Source of the DNA: Amycolatopsis benzoatilytica AK 16/65
GTDB taxonomy: Bacteria > Actinomycetota > Actinomycetes > Mycobacteriales > Pseudonocardiaceae
DNA length: 64,000 nucleotides
Assembly (NCBI RefSeq): GCF_000383915.1
Contig: NZ_KB912942.1
Span: forward strand, 6,706,413-6,770,412
Direction of reading: 5' to 3'
The notes under the pieces were generated by a model that saw nothing but the letters and a program-made list of their open reading frames with translations, did no database searches and was not told the DNA's origin. The position numbers and the translations under genes are program-made. Position 1 is the stretch's first letter, and every line of letters begins with the position of its first letter. This document shows positions 8,195 through 16,680 of the stretch, in pieces.

Positions 8195-10186
8195 TCACCT
8201 CACGGCGAGCTCCACAAACGGCTCGAGCGCGGCCGGATTGGCCAGCGCGTCTCTGCTCACCGCCCTCTCCGGGGCAATCCCGGCGAGGATCCGCTTCACT
8301 GGTACTTCGCACTTCTTACCGTTCAACGTACGGGGAATCTCGGAAACGACGATGAACCGATCGGGTACGTGTCGCGGCGACAGCGCGTCGCGAAGCTCTT
8401 TCCGCAGGTCAGGCTCGACCTCTTCGAGTTTCGCGCCGGGTGCGAGGACAAGGAAACACAACAGCTGTCCGTCCTCGTTCCCCGCCGCCGAGGTGTCGAT
8501 GACCAGCGAGTCCGCGATCTGGTCGAAACCCTCGGCGACCCGGTAGAACTCGGCGGTGCCCATCCGGACACCGCCGCGGTTGAGCGTCGAGTCGCTGCGG
8601 CCGTAGACCACGGCCGAGCCGCGGCGGGTGATCCGGACCCAGTCGCCGTGCCGCCACACCCCGGGATAGCGGTCGAAATACGCCTCGCGCAGCCGCGTGC
8701 CGTCCGGGTCGTTCCAGAACGCGACCGGCATCGACGGCATCGGCTCGGTGATCACCAGCTCGCCGACCTCCTCGACCACCGGTTCGCCGTCGTCGTCGAA
8801 CGCCGCCGCGGCCACGCCGAGCGCCCGGCAGGAGATCTCGCCGAGCCACACCGGCAGGTCCGGCGACGCGGCGACGATCGCCGCGCACAGATCGGTGCCG
8901 CCGGAGACCGAGCAGATCTGGACGTCGCGGCCGATCTCGTCGGCGATCCAGCGGAATCCCTCTGCCGACAACGGGGCACCGGTCGAGCCGACCACCCGCA
9001 GCGCGCTGAGGTCGTAGCGCTCGGCCGGTTTGACGCCTTTCTTGAGGCAGCTCTGGATGAACGGCGCGGACGTGCCGAAGTAGCTGACCCGATGCTGTTC
9101 GGCCAAGCGCCACAACACATTCAGGTCTGGATAGCCGGGGTTGCCGTCGTAGAGCACGATCGTCGCGCCGACCACGAGGCCGGACACCACGAAGTTCCAC
9201 ATCATCCAGCCGGTGGTGGTGAACCAGAAGAACCGGTCGCCCGGCCCGAGCCCGCTCTGCAGGCCCAGCGCCTTGAGGTGCTCGACGACGATGCCGCCGT
9301 GGCCCTGCACGATTCCCTTCGGCAGCCCGGTGGTTCCCGAGGAATACAGGATCCACAACGGATGTGCGAACTCCACTGGCTCGTAGACCAGCTCGGCGCC
9401 AGCGTGTTCGGCGAGCATCGCGTTCCAGTCGATGGCGCCTTCGAGTGTCGCGTCGCCCAGGTATCGCACCAAGACGGTGGCTTCCAGCGAGGGAAGTTGT
9501 TCGCGCAGCTGCTGAACAGTGCCGCGGATGTCGAATTCCCGTCCGCCATAGGCATATCCGTTCACCGCGACCAGCACCTTCGGCTCGATCTGGGTGAACC
9601 GGTCGGCGATCGCGCGCACGCCGAAGTCCGGCGAGCACGACGACCAGATCGCACCGAGACTGGCGGCGGCGAGGAACGCGATCAGTGTCTGCGGGCAGTT
9701 CGGCGCGAGCGCGACGACGCGATCGCCCTTGCCGACGCCGAAAGCGCGCAACCCGGCCCGCGCGGCGGCGACATGCGCACGAAGGTCGCCATAGGTGAGC
9801 TGCTCGGCGAACCCGTCCTCGCGATGGAAAATCACCGCGAGGTCGTCGTCTTCCTTCGGCGCACCGCCGCTGCCCGGGCTGAGCGAGTGTTCGGCGTAGT
9901 TGAGCGTGGCGCCGTCGAACCACCGCGCGGACGGCATCGAGCCGGACAGGATCTCGCGCGGCGGCTCGTGCCAGCGCACGCCGAAGAACTCGGCCAGCGC
10001 GGCCCAGAACTCCGGGACGTGCTCGACCGAGTAGCGCCACAGGTCGTCGTAGTCGGCCAGTTCGCGGTCGCCGGCCGAGCCGCCCCGATCGCGCAGCCAC
10101 TGGCGGAAGGCTTCGATTTTCGTGTCCGCGACCTGATTCGGATCAGGTCGCCACAGCACCTCGGGAACAGCGGCGTTCTCGGTCAC
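8195..10186 (-). CDS. aacS: Acetoacetate-CoA ligase
   Basis: ANL-superfamily enzyme of 663 residues that activates acetoacetate to acetoacetyl-CoA using ATP. The N-terminal block (residues 1-100) with DLWRYSVEHVPEFWAALAEFFGV is characteristic of acetoacetyl-CoA synthetases as opposed to acetyl-CoA synthetases. The P-loop is YSSGTTGLPKG at 281-291, SVSGGTDLC precedes the adenylate-binding region, and the C-terminal NGKKCEVPVKRIL carries the lysine used in catalysis and often acetylated. Length agrees with the family (about 650). The dienelactone-hydrolase-like gene upstream ends 38 bp before it, so the two may be cotranscribed. Likely use: ketone-body or leucine catabolism. Confidence 0.92.
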   Translation of the reverse strand: MTENAAVPEVLWRPDPNQVADTKIEAFRQWLRDRGGSAGDRELADYDDLWRYSVEHVPEFWAALAEFFGVRWHEPPREILSGSMPSARWFDGATLNYAEHSLSPGSGGAPKEDDDLAVIFHREDGFAEQLTYGDLRAHVAAARAGLRAFGVGKGDRVVALAPNCPQTLIAFLAAASLGAIWSSCSPDFGVRAIADRFTQIEPKVLVAVNGYAYGGREFDIRGTVQQLREQLPSLEATVLVRYLGDATLEGAIDWNAMLAEHAGAELVYEPVEFAHPLWILYSSGTTGLPKGIVQGHGGIVVEHLKALGLQSGLGPGDRFFWFTTTGWMMWNFVVSGLVVGATIVLYDGNPGYPDLNVLWRLAEQHRVSYFGTSAPFIQSCLKKGVKPAERYDLSALRVVGSTGAPLSAEGFRWIADEIGRDVQICSVSGGTDLCAAIVAASPDLPVWLGEISCRALGVAAAAFDDDGEPVVEEVGELVITEPMPSMPVAFWNDPDGTRLREAYFDRYPGVWRHGDWVRITRRGSAVVYGRSDSTLNRGGVRMGTAEFYRVAEGFDQIADSLVIDTSAAGNEDGQLLCFLVLAPGAKLEEVEPDLRKELRDALSPRHVPDRFIVVSEIPRTLNGKKCEVPVKRILAGIAPERAVSRDALANPAALEPFVELAVR

Positions 10187-10224
10187 CCGCCGATGCTAAC
10201 CCCGGCCCAGGCCGAAGCGCCTTT

Positions 10225-10869
10225 TCAGCGGAGGTGGGCGTCGAACCAGTCGAGGGTGCGCTGCCAAGCCTCTTCCGCCGCACCGGGATCGGCGTCGAAG
10301 CGGTGGTTCGCCCCCGCATAGCGCACGACATTCGTCGCGACCTTCGCCGAGGCCGCCGCCTCGCGCAACTGCTCCACCTCGGCCTCGCCTGCCTCGTCGC
10401 CGGCGTCGCCGTACATGCCAAGCCACGGGCTGGTCACCCGCCCCGCGATCTCAAGCAGTTTCGGCAGTTCCGTGACCGCCTGCCCGCCCACGCTGACCGC
10501 CGCGCCGAGCTTGCGGTGCGAGGCTACGACCAGCGCGGCCGTCCCGCCGAGGTCGAAGCCGACGACGCCGCGCAGGTCGGCGTCGACCCCGCGCTCGGTG
10601 AGCCAGTCGAAGGTGCGGTCGGCGGCTTCGAGCAGGTCGTGCTGGGTGAGTTCCTCGCCGGACTCGATGTGCGGCGTGACGGTGAGCCAGCCTTCCTCGG
10701 CGAGGCTCTTGACCAGCAGCAGGACGCCGTCCGTGACGCCATGCCCTTCGTGCAGGACCACCAGCCCGCCCCGGATCGCGCCAGCCGGCTCCGCGAAGGT
10801 GAGGCGGAGCGTGCTGCCGCCGGTACGCTGGTCATCCACGGTGGTTGTCGACGTCATCGCCTCATGCAA
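10225..10869 (-). CDS. Dienelactone hydrolase-family protein with Asp at the nucleophile site
   Basis: A 214-residue alpha/beta hydrolase of the dienelactone hydrolase family. RGGLVVLHEGHGVTDGV forms the first strands and oxyanion region. The nucleophile elbow reads VVGFDLGGTAAL, with Asp106 where family members have Cys (GxCxGG) or Ser. A likely catalytic His is in YAGANHRFDAD. The Asp nucleophile could mean a different reaction (as in haloalkane or fluoroacetate dehalogenases) or loss of activity. The ATG at 10869 has GGAAGTG upstream; MTSTTTVDDQ four codons later is an alternative start. It is divergent from hisC. Confidence 0.78.
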   Translation of the reverse strand: MHEAMTSTTTVDDQRTGGSTLRLTFAEPAGAIRGGLVVLHEGHGVTDGVLLLVKSLAEEGWLTVTPHIESGEELTQHDLLEAADRTFDWLTERGVDADLRGVVGFDLGGTAALVVASHRKLGAAVSVGGQAVTELPKLLEIAGRVTSPWLGMYGDAGDEAGEAEVEQLREAAASAKVATNVVRYAGANHRFDADPGAAEEAWQRTLDWFDAHLR

Positions 10870-10961
10870 TCACTTCCGGGTGAACATTGGGAACCTTCCG
10901 GGATTGGCCGGGGCGAGATACGGTGACCCCGTCGTCCCGTGAAAACCGAGGAGTACCGACG

Positions 10962-12020
10962 ATGCCGTCCCTCGCCCCCCGTCCAGACCTTGATTCGTTG
11001 CCGAAGTACGTTCCCGGCCGAACGATCGAAGGTGCCATCAAGCTCGCGAGCAACGAGGTCCCGGGCGGCCCGCTGCCCAGCGTGCAGGCGGCGATCACGG
11101 CGGCGGTGACCGGCGTCAACCGGTACCCGGACAACGGTGCGCAAGCCCTGCGCGAGCGGTTGTCCCGCCGCCTCGACGTGCCGGTGGAACGGCTCGCGAT
11201 CGGCTGCGGCTCGGTTTCGCTGTGCCAGCAGATGATCCAGGCGCTGTGCTCGGCCGGCGACGAGGTGCTGTTCGGCTGGCGGTCCTTCGAGGCGTACCCG
11301 ATCGTCGTGCAGGTGGCGCTGGCCAAGGGCGTGAAGGTCCCGCTGACGCCGGAGCACGGCCTGGACCTCGACGCGATGCTGGCCGCGATCACCGACCGCA
11401 CGCGGCTGGTGTTCGTCTGCAACCCGAACAACCCGACCGGCACGGTGCTGCACCGCGACGAGATCGAACGGTTCCTCGACGAGGTCCCGCCGCACGTGCT
11501 CGTGGTGCTGGACGAGGCGTACAAGGAATTCGTCACCGACCCCGAGGTCCCGGACGGGGTCGAGTTCACCCGCACCCGCGACAACGTGGCGGTGCTGCGG
11601 ACGTTCTCGAAGGCGTACGGGCTCGCCGGTCTGCGCGTCGGGTACGCGGTGGCACCGGAGCCGATCGCGCAGGCGCTGCAGCAGGTTTACGTGGCGTTCT
11701 CGGTGAACAGCATCGCTCAGGTGGCCGCGATCGCGTCACTGGACGCGGAGGACGAGCTGCTCGCCCGGTGCCAGCAGATCATCTCCGAGCGCACCCGGGT
11801 GCGCGACGCGCTGCTGGAGATGGGCTACGAGATCCCGCCGACGCAGGCGAACTTCGTGTGGTTCCCGCTGGGCGAGCGGACCGTCGCGTTCGCCGAGCAC
11901 ATGATGGACCGGAAGCTGATCGTGAGGCCGTTCCCCGGCGAAGGCGCCCGGGTGACGATCGGGACGCCGGAGGAGAACGACCTGATGCTGGCCGCGGCGC
12001 GGGAGTTCCAGGCCGCCTGA
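10962..12020 (+). CDS. hisC: Histidinol-phosphate/aromatic aminotransferase
   Basis: Class I/II PLP aminotransferase of 352 residues. The ATG at 10962 follows GAGGAG. Signature blocks in order: KLASNEVPGGPLPSV (substrate-binding N-terminus), NRYPDNGAQALRERL, FVCNPNNPTGT (PLP phosphate/ring region), DEAYKEF, and TFSKAYGLAGLRVGYAVA with the Schiff-base Lys. The C-terminus has the conserved NFVWFPLG and VRPFPGEGARVTIGTPEEN. It stands alone, not in a his operon, so it may be the aromatic-amino-acid (Pat/HisC2) paralogue; sequence alone does not separate them. Confidence 0.9.
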   Translation: MPSLAPRPDLDSLPKYVPGRTIEGAIKLASNEVPGGPLPSVQAAITAAVTGVNRYPDNGAQALRERLSRRLDVPVERLAIGCGSVSLCQQMIQALCSAGDEVLFGWRSFEAYPIVVQVALAKGVKVPLTPEHGLDLDAMLAAITDRTRLVFVCNPNNPTGTVLHRDEIERFLDEVPPHVLVVLDEAYKEFVTDPEVPDGVEFTRTRDNVAVLRTFSKAYGLAGLRVGYAVAPEPIAQALQQVYVAFSVNSIAQVAAIASLDAEDELLARCQQIISERTRVRDALLEMGYEIPPTQANFVWFPLGERTVAFAEHMMDRKLIVRPFPGEGARVTIGTPEENDLMLAAAREFQAA

Positions 12021-12058
12021 GCCGAGTTCCCGGCTCGGGCCTCGCGGTCCGGGCCGGG

Positions 12059-12820
12059 TTACTTGAGCACGAGCTGCACGACCGCGGCCAGCCCGATCAC
12101 GACGATCACGCCGCGCAGCACGGTGGGCGGCAGCTTGCGGCCGATCTTGGCCCCGAGCTGCCCGCCGACCGTCGACCCGAGCGCGAGCAGGCCGATCACC
12201 GGCCAGCTCACCGGCGCGACGAACGCGTAAATGGTGCCGGCGACGATGTTGATGACCGCCGAGAGCACGTTTTTCACGCCGTTGAGCCGCTGCAACGGTT
12301 CGGAGAGCAACATGCCCATGACCGCCATCATCATCACGCCCTGCGCGGCAGTGAAGTAGCCGCCGTAGACGCCGATGACGAACAACAGCCCGAAGAGCAA
12401 CGGACCAGCGTGGTGCTCGCGCCCGTTCGCGGCGCGGCGCAGCTGCACCCACTTCGCCATCCGCGGCTGGATGATCACGAGGACGACGGCCAGCCCGACG
12501 AGCACCGGCACGACCTTCTCGAAGGCATCCTTGGGCAGGGTCAGCAGCAGCACAGTGCCGCCGATGGCCCCGAAGAACGAGGCGACCGCGAAGCGCGCGA
12601 CCTGCGGCCAGTACCCGACGAGCTCCGCCCGATAGCCGTACGCGCCGCTGATCGTGCCCGGCGCGAGCCCGACCGCGTTGGACGTCGTCGCCGTCACCGG
12701 CGGGTATCCGAGCGCGACGAGCACCGGGAACGTCACCAGCGTCCCGGACCCGACGACGGCGTTGATCGTCCCGGCCCACACCCCGGCGACGAAAATGATG
12801 ACGGCGTGCCACCACGTCAT
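12059..12820 (-). CDS. TSUP-family (TauE/SafE) anion transporter
   Basis: A 253-residue integral membrane protein of the sulfite-exporter TauE/SafE family. The start MTWWHAVIIFVAG at 12820 (GGTGAGCG upstream) fits better than the longer reading frame because the first membrane helix begins there. The first repeat holds GTINAVVGSGTLVTFPVLVALGYPP (read in parts), the hallmark N-terminal motif; the second repeat has YGGYFTAAQGVMMMAVMG. About eight hydrophobic helices alternate with short loops. Substrates in the family include sulfite, sulfoacetate and other organic anions; none can be chosen here. It converges with hisC at 38 bp. Confidence 0.88.
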   Translation of the reverse strand: MTWWHAVIIFVAGVWAGTINAVVGSGTLVTFPVLVALGYPPVTATTSNAVGLAPGTISGAYGYRAELVGYWPQVARFAVASFFGAIGGTVLLLTLPKDAFEKVVPVLVGLAVVLVIIQPRMAKWVQLRRAANGREHHAGPLLFGLLFVIGVYGGYFTAAQGVMMMAVMGMLLSEPLQRLNGVKNVLSAVINIVAGTIYAFVAPVSWPVIGLLALGSTVGGQLGAKIGRKLPPTVLRGVIVVIGLAAVVQLVLK

Positions 12821-13126
12821 AAAGCGCTCACCCGCCGACCCTAGGCACCCGCTCGGACTTCTGGCGACGCGATGTGTCCGGTCAGACACCGGATGCGCGG
12901 ATCGCGTTCGGGCGACCCGCGGCCTGGCGGGTCAACGGTAACTGGCAGTCACTTGCGGGATCCCTCGACGACAAGGCGGCGATAGCTTCGACGTCGGCAC
13001 CCACCGCTATCAGGCGGAACCAGCAGCAGACTGAATCCGTCTTGACTAGAGTGATCAGCCGGGCACTCGGTGTGCCCTGACGTCGGGAAGAGCTCGGCGC
13101 GGACTACGCGGGGAGGCGTAACGGCG
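12821..13126. promoter_or_regulatory. Divergent intergenic region upstream of the first type VII module
   Basis: About 300 bp between the divergent TSUP transporter and the type VII substrate operon. It should contain both promoters. A small inverted repeat (ccggt-cagac-accgg) lies around 12879-12893 and a TTGACT box at 13042-13047 could be a -35 element for the operon, but no matching -10 is clear. No coding sequence is supported here. Confidence 0.35.
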
Positions 13127-13528
13127 ATGACGGACGGCCAGCCGAATCATATCCAGGACGGCAGGAGTTACGGGGGAACGCCGGTTGAGAACTTTCTCAA
13201 TCCGCTCGCCGCTGCACCCAGGTACGTCTACGACAAGCAGACGTTGAAGGAGATCGCGGACGAGTTCGAGGCCCTCGCCGACTTGTTCCTCGAAGACCAG
13301 GTCTACGCAAAGATCATCGCGCGAACGCAGGCGCCCGGGCACGATTACGCGAGCAAGAACAACGCGGAGACGATCCGTAACTCCGGGACGGCGCTCTTAA
13401 CGTCGTTGACCCAGCAGGAAAAGTACTGCCGGGAACAGGCAAAGAAGTACCGAAAAGCGCTCGGCACCTACAACGCCGCTGAGGACACGCATTCGCAGGA
13501 CGTCAAGAACGCCGGGGGAAGTCTGTGA
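13127..13528 (+). CDS. Small helical type VII secretion (PE/EsxB-like) protein with YxxxE signal
   Basis: A 133-residue, mostly helical, Cys-poor protein opening a four-gene operon. The ATG at 13127 follows GGGAGG. After a short linker, two long amphipathic helices (KQTLKEIADEFEALADLFLED and AETIRNSGTALLTSLTQQEKY, in parts) form a hairpin-like pattern. The C-terminal tail contains YNAAED, matching the YxxxD/E signal that directs ESX/type VII substrates. There is no signal peptide and no WxG turn; in a PE/PPE-type pair the WxG motif would be supplied by the partner, here probably the 14156-15436 product. The stop overlaps the next gene's ATG by 4 bp, so translation is coupled. Confidence 0.68.
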   Translation: MTDGQPNHIQDGRSYGGTPVENFLNPLAAAPRYVYDKQTLKEIADEFEALADLFLEDQVYAKIIARTQAPGHDYASKNNAETIRNSGTALLTSLTQQEKYCREQAKKYRKALGTYNAAEDTHSQDVKNAGGSL

Positions 13529-14154
13529 AACGCGTTCTGTCCGTGCTGGCATGCGCCGCCTTGGCCGGGCTTGCCGGATGTTCCGGAACGACCGGCGGGG
13601 CAGCAGGGCCGGCGAGGACGCCCGGCCAGTCCGCGCCGTCCGCGGCACCGACCAGCGCCGCAGCTGATCAGGTGCCGGGACCAGGTGTTCCGAAGGTCGA
13701 GAACCCGATCGACACGGACAAGTTCAAGAAGGCACCCTGCGACACGCTGACCCCTGCCCAAGCGGACAGCCTGGTCGGCAAAGGGGTGACCCCGAAAACG
13801 GACCTGAAAGCACCCGCGGGACCGGCGTGTGCTTGGCACAGCCAGGCCCACATCATCGTCGTGTTCCCGAACGTAGACAATCTCGGGCTGACGAGCGTCT
13901 ATCGCGCTAAAGGCACCACGTACCCCCTTTTTATGCCGCTAGACCCGATCGATGGCTATCCGATCGTGGCTTACGGACAGGTTGACGAGCGCGCGTCGGA
14001 GGGTCGATGCGACGTGGAGTTCGGGACGAGCGATCGCGAAGGCGTTGTCGTTTCGATCAGCCAATCCCCCGAAAAAAAGGGCAGCCAAGACCCGTGCCAA
14101 TCGGCGCGCAGCGTCGCGCAGATGGTGCTTGGGAACCTGAAGGGCGGTCAGTGA
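13525..14154 (+). CDS. DUF3558-type lipoprotein
   Basis: A 209-residue exported lipoprotein. The N-terminus MKRVLSVLACAALAGLAGCSG is a lipoprotein signal with lipobox LAGC. A Pro/Ala/Ser-rich linker follows, then a DUF3558-like domain: PCDTLTPAQADSLV near residue 70, CAWHSQAHIIVVFPN, a Cys pair suited to a disulfide, and a C-terminal helix with DPCQSARSVAQMVLGNL. DUF3558 proteins are common in mycobacteria and Pseudonocardiaceae, often as several copies, and their role is unknown. Here it sits between the small YxxxE protein and the PPE-like gene, which suggests a surface role linked to type VII export. Confidence 0.82.
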   Translation: MKRVLSVLACAALAGLAGCSGTTGGAAGPARTPGQSAPSAAPTSAAADQVPGPGVPKVENPIDTDKFKKAPCDTLTPAQADSLVGKGVTPKTDLKAPAGPACAWHSQAHIIVVFPNVDNLGLTSVYRAKGTTYPLFMPLDPIDGYPIVAYGQVDERASEGRCDVEFGTSDREGVVVSISQSPEKKGSQDPCQSARSVAQMVLGNLKGGQ

Positions 14155-14155
14155 C

Positions 14156-15436
14156 ATGGAGGCGGAGCAATGTCTGAACGCCAGCGAGATCTACGACCAG
14201 GTCACGGGCGGCCCAGGCCCCGGGTCGCTGGGTGACGCCCACGGTGCTACCGGCAAATTGAGCGATCGGTTGAGGGATCGAGCTGGGCGAGTGTTGGCGC
14301 TGCGCCAGAAGGTGGCGGGAGGCTGGCAGGGTGCGGCCGGAGAAGGGGCAGCGAATTCCTGCGAGCCGTTGGCGAATGCAGCGGCCGACAACAGTGTGCA
14401 TTTAATGTTTGCGACGGACTCGGTTACCGATCAGATGTCGGGATTCCAGACGGCGAAGAATAGCGTGAAACCGGTGTCGCCGCAGGAACCCACGGTAACG
14501 GACCAGGACGTCATCAACGTGATCACCGGGCAGGGGCCGACGTATTCGACGCGGCTGGCGCAGCGGGCCGTGGATTCGCAGCACAATATCCAGGTGTTCG
14601 GCGGCTACAGCTCGATGAGTTCGGCGAACAGTTCGCGGATCACGAACCAGTATTCGCAGCTGCAGGACACGGGTGCGGATGTCGCCCTGGCTGGCGCGAG
14701 CGGCCCGGGCCCGGGGCAGCCTGGGCCGGTCGGGGGCGACGGGAAGCCGCCCGCCCGCCGTGGCCCAGGTGGTGGCGAGAGCGGTCCGGTGCCCGGGTCG
14801 GGCGGGCTGGTGCCGGGCAGTCCTGGCCATTCGGGCAGTGGTGCGGGGCAGCCCGGCAGCGGGGCATCGGTACCGCCGCCCGGGCAGTACGTTCCGCCGG
14901 ATTCGAGCGTACGGACGAGTTCGTACGCTCCGCCTCCGGCGCAGCCGCCAAGCGGCTACCAGTTCGGGCCGACCGGGCAGCTGGCGAACCCGCTGGGGCC
15001 AGGGCAGGGCGGCGGCTCGGCTACCGGGTTCGGCCCCCTGGGCTACCCGCCAGGCGGCGGCTATGGCGGCCCGGGTTCCGGGCAGGGCGGTTCCGGGTCG
15101 GGCGGCGGCTACCGCGGCGGCGCGGGTGCGGGCACAGGCAGTGAGCCGGGCGCTCGCGGCGGCGCTGGTGCTGGAGCCGGTGCCCGCAGCGGTGCGGGTG
15201 TGCCGAACGAGTCCGTGCCCGGGCGCGGCGGCAGCGGCGCTGGGGCTGCGGGCGCGGCCGGGAAGAACGGCGCGGCGATGGGCGGCGGCATGGGCGGCAA
15301 GGGCGGCAAAGGTGAGGAGGACAAGGAGAAGAAGGCCGCGTCCTACTTGCAGGAAGCCGACCCGGACGCCTTGTTCGGGGGCAGCGAGGTGAAGCCGACG
15401 CCGCCGGTGATCGGCGAGATTCCGCGGCGACAGTAG
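14156..15436 (+). CDS. PPE/WxG-type protein with Gly/Pro-rich tail and C-terminal PPVIGE motif
   Basis: A 426-residue protein. The N-terminal 170 residues are helical and include GGWQGAAGEGA (WxG turn) near residue 60, as in WXG100/PPE substrates. A low-complexity region of about 200 residues rich in Gly, Pro, Ser and Ala follows. The last 40 residues are conserved in style: a charged segment, then DPDALFGG and PPVIGEIPRRQ. The same tail ends the PPE-like protein at 55412-56584. There is no Sec signal. It is expected to pair with the small YxxxE protein of this operon and to be carried by the EspG-type protein encoded next. The start lies 1 bp after the lipoprotein stop. Confidence 0.75.
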   Translation: MEAEQCLNASEIYDQVTGGPGPGSLGDAHGATGKLSDRLRDRAGRVLALRQKVAGGWQGAAGEGAANSCEPLANAAADNSVHLMFATDSVTDQMSGFQTAKNSVKPVSPQEPTVTDQDVINVITGQGPTYSTRLAQRAVDSQHNIQVFGGYSSMSSANSSRITNQYSQLQDTGADVALAGASGPGPGQPGPVGGDGKPPARRGPGGGESGPVPGSGGLVPGSPGHSGSGAGQPGSGASVPPPGQYVPPDSSVRTSSYAPPPAQPPSGYQFGPTGQLANPLGPGQGGGSATGFGPLGYPPGGGYGGPGSGQGGSGSGGGYRGGAGAGTGSEPGARGGAGAGAGARSGAGVPNESVPGRGGSGAGAAGAAGKNGAAMGGGMGGKGGKGEEDKEKKAASYLQEADPDALFGGSEVKPTPPVIGEIPRRQ

Positions 15437-15463
15437 ACAGCGGTTGAGGGGGAGGAAACAACG

Positions 15464-16210
15464 GTGGTGCTGTCGCGCACGACAGAGATCACGCTGAGCA
15501 CGATTCTGGGCGCTTTCCGTGAGGTGAGGCTGGGCGAGCCGCATCCCGTGTTCGGAGGCGGGGCCGTGCACGTGCCGGAGTCGCTCGCGACGGAACTCGA
15601 CGACGAGGCTCGCGGCGAGCTGACGCAGCTGGGCCTGTCGGACCGGCGCGGGCGCGTCACTGACGAGTTCGAGGACGCGCTGTACGCACTGGGCCAAGCT
15701 GATACGGAGTACTTCGCGAGGTACCACGGCGAGGAGCGGCACTACAGCGTCCTGGTGGCCACGCGTGGCCACAACACTGTGACCGCAGTGGTCGCCGGGG
15801 AAAAGGTGTGGGTGAAAGCAGAGGACAGCCGCCAGTCGCCGGCAGCCGTTCTCGTGGCCAATCTCCCTGCGTCGCGGCCGGCGCAGCTGACGACGATCTC
15901 GTTGTCTCAGCAGGAACTGCGCGGCGAGGACAGCGACGACCCGGGCGACCGCAGTCGCACTGCGCGCACGGTCGACGCACTGCTGAACCAGCCCGCGTCC
16001 GGGCGTGGCGAGGTCAACGTGGCCGTGCGCGAGCAAGGCTGGCATCGGCAGGAAGTCGGCGGCGTTCTCTTGTTCCGGGACCTCGCCGAGGGCCGGGCGC
16101 TGTTCGAGCTGTCCGGACCGGCGCAAAACCGGTACGTCACGGTCATGCCCGGCGAGGACCAGCTGTTCGTTCGGAAGGTGGCCGCGCTCCGTGCGAGCTG
16201 GGGTAGCTGA
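15464..16210 (+). CDS. ESX secretion-associated protein, EspG family
   Basis: A 248-residue cytosolic EspG-type chaperone; these bind the tip of PE/PPE-like heterodimers and keep them soluble for the ESX machine. Features seen: N-terminal LSRTTEITLSTILGAFREVRLGEPHPVF, central QADTEYFARYHGEERHYSVLVATRG, and a DALLNQPASGRGEVNVAVRE block followed by GVLLFRDLAEGRALFELSGPA. GTG at 15464 follows GGGGAGGAAACAACG. It closes the operon. A paralogue at 57033-57803 serves the second module and shares the TARG/H-x-Y-x-VLV pattern. Confidence 0.85.
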   Translation: MVLSRTTEITLSTILGAFREVRLGEPHPVFGGGAVHVPESLATELDDEARGELTQLGLSDRRGRVTDEFEDALYALGQADTEYFARYHGEERHYSVLVATRGHNTVTAVVAGEKVWVKAEDSRQSPAAVLVANLPASRPAQLTTISLSQQELRGEDSDDPGDRSRTARTVDALLNQPASGRGEVNVAVREQGWHRQEVGGVLLFRDLAEGRALFELSGPAQNRYVTVMPGEDQLFVRKVAALRASWGS

Positions 16211-16312
16211 CACCGCGCTGCTTCCTTTCCTCGTGGGACGAACCCGGTAATGGGCGGTGGCCTCTCTGATACTTCGAGAGGCGACGGCCTTGCGTCCTGC
16301 CCAGGGGACGCG

Positions 16313-16351
16313 CCCGGTTGCCGCGTCGGAGGCTCCGACGCGGCAACCGGG
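16313..16351. terminator. Perfect 18-bp-arm hairpin between convergent genes
   Basis: Arms cccggttgccgcgtcgga and its complement flank a 3-base loop. It lies just after the EspG gene (plus) and just past the stop of the small minus-strand gene at 16356, so it can end transcription from both sides. Confidence 0.75.
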
Positions 16352-16355
16352 AGGC

Positions 16356-16577
16356 TCAGGCCGTGCATCGAATCGCCGGGTTGGCGCGTGCCAGGTCGAG
16401 CGCCGTGCAGACCAGGAATTCATCGAGTGCCGTGCTCTCGGCCAGGGCTTCGACGGATTCGCCATGCTCGAAACGCTGAAGGACGAACTCAGCGAACTCC
16501 ACCACAGCCTGGTCCTTGATGGCCTTCCCGGTCTCGGGGTCCGCGACGGTTTCGATGCCGTCGTGGTCGATCCGCAA
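16356..16577 (-). CDS. Small acidic protein, unknown
   Basis: A 73-residue acidic, helical protein (MRIDHDGIETVADPETGKAI...ALAESTALDEFLVCTALDLARANPAIRCTA, in parts). It has no signal or membrane segment. It is divergent from the UTRA-type GntR regulator at 16681, with about 100 bp between the starts, so the regulator may control it. Codon use matches the region and it ends at a strong hairpin, which favours a real gene. I do not recognise the family. Confidence 0.55.
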   Translation of the reverse strand: MRIDHDGIETVADPETGKAIKDQAVVEFAEFVLQRFEHGESVEALAESTALDEFLVCTALDLARANPAIRCTA

Positions 16578-16680
16578 GCCCTCACGCGACCTTTCGAAAC
16601 TGGTAATGACGTCTTATCCACAACAGTGGCACATTCGAAGGAACTGGTCAAGACAAGCTATCCAGTGAGAGGATGGCGGC
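16578..16680. promoter_or_regulatory. Divergent promoter/operator region of the UTRA-GntR gene
   Basis: This 103-bp gap separates the small minus-strand gene from the GntR regulator. It is less GC-rich than its surroundings and contains ggtcaagacaagc; its complement holds TTGTCTTGAC. HutC-type regulators often autoregulate through such nearby sites. A direct repeat tatcca occurs at about 16616 and 16661. The operator role is inferred. Confidence 0.4.

Noticed and set aside
7847..10321. An 824-codon plus-strand open frame
   Set aside because: Antisense to acetoacetyl-CoA synthetase and the MprF-like gene; no domains.
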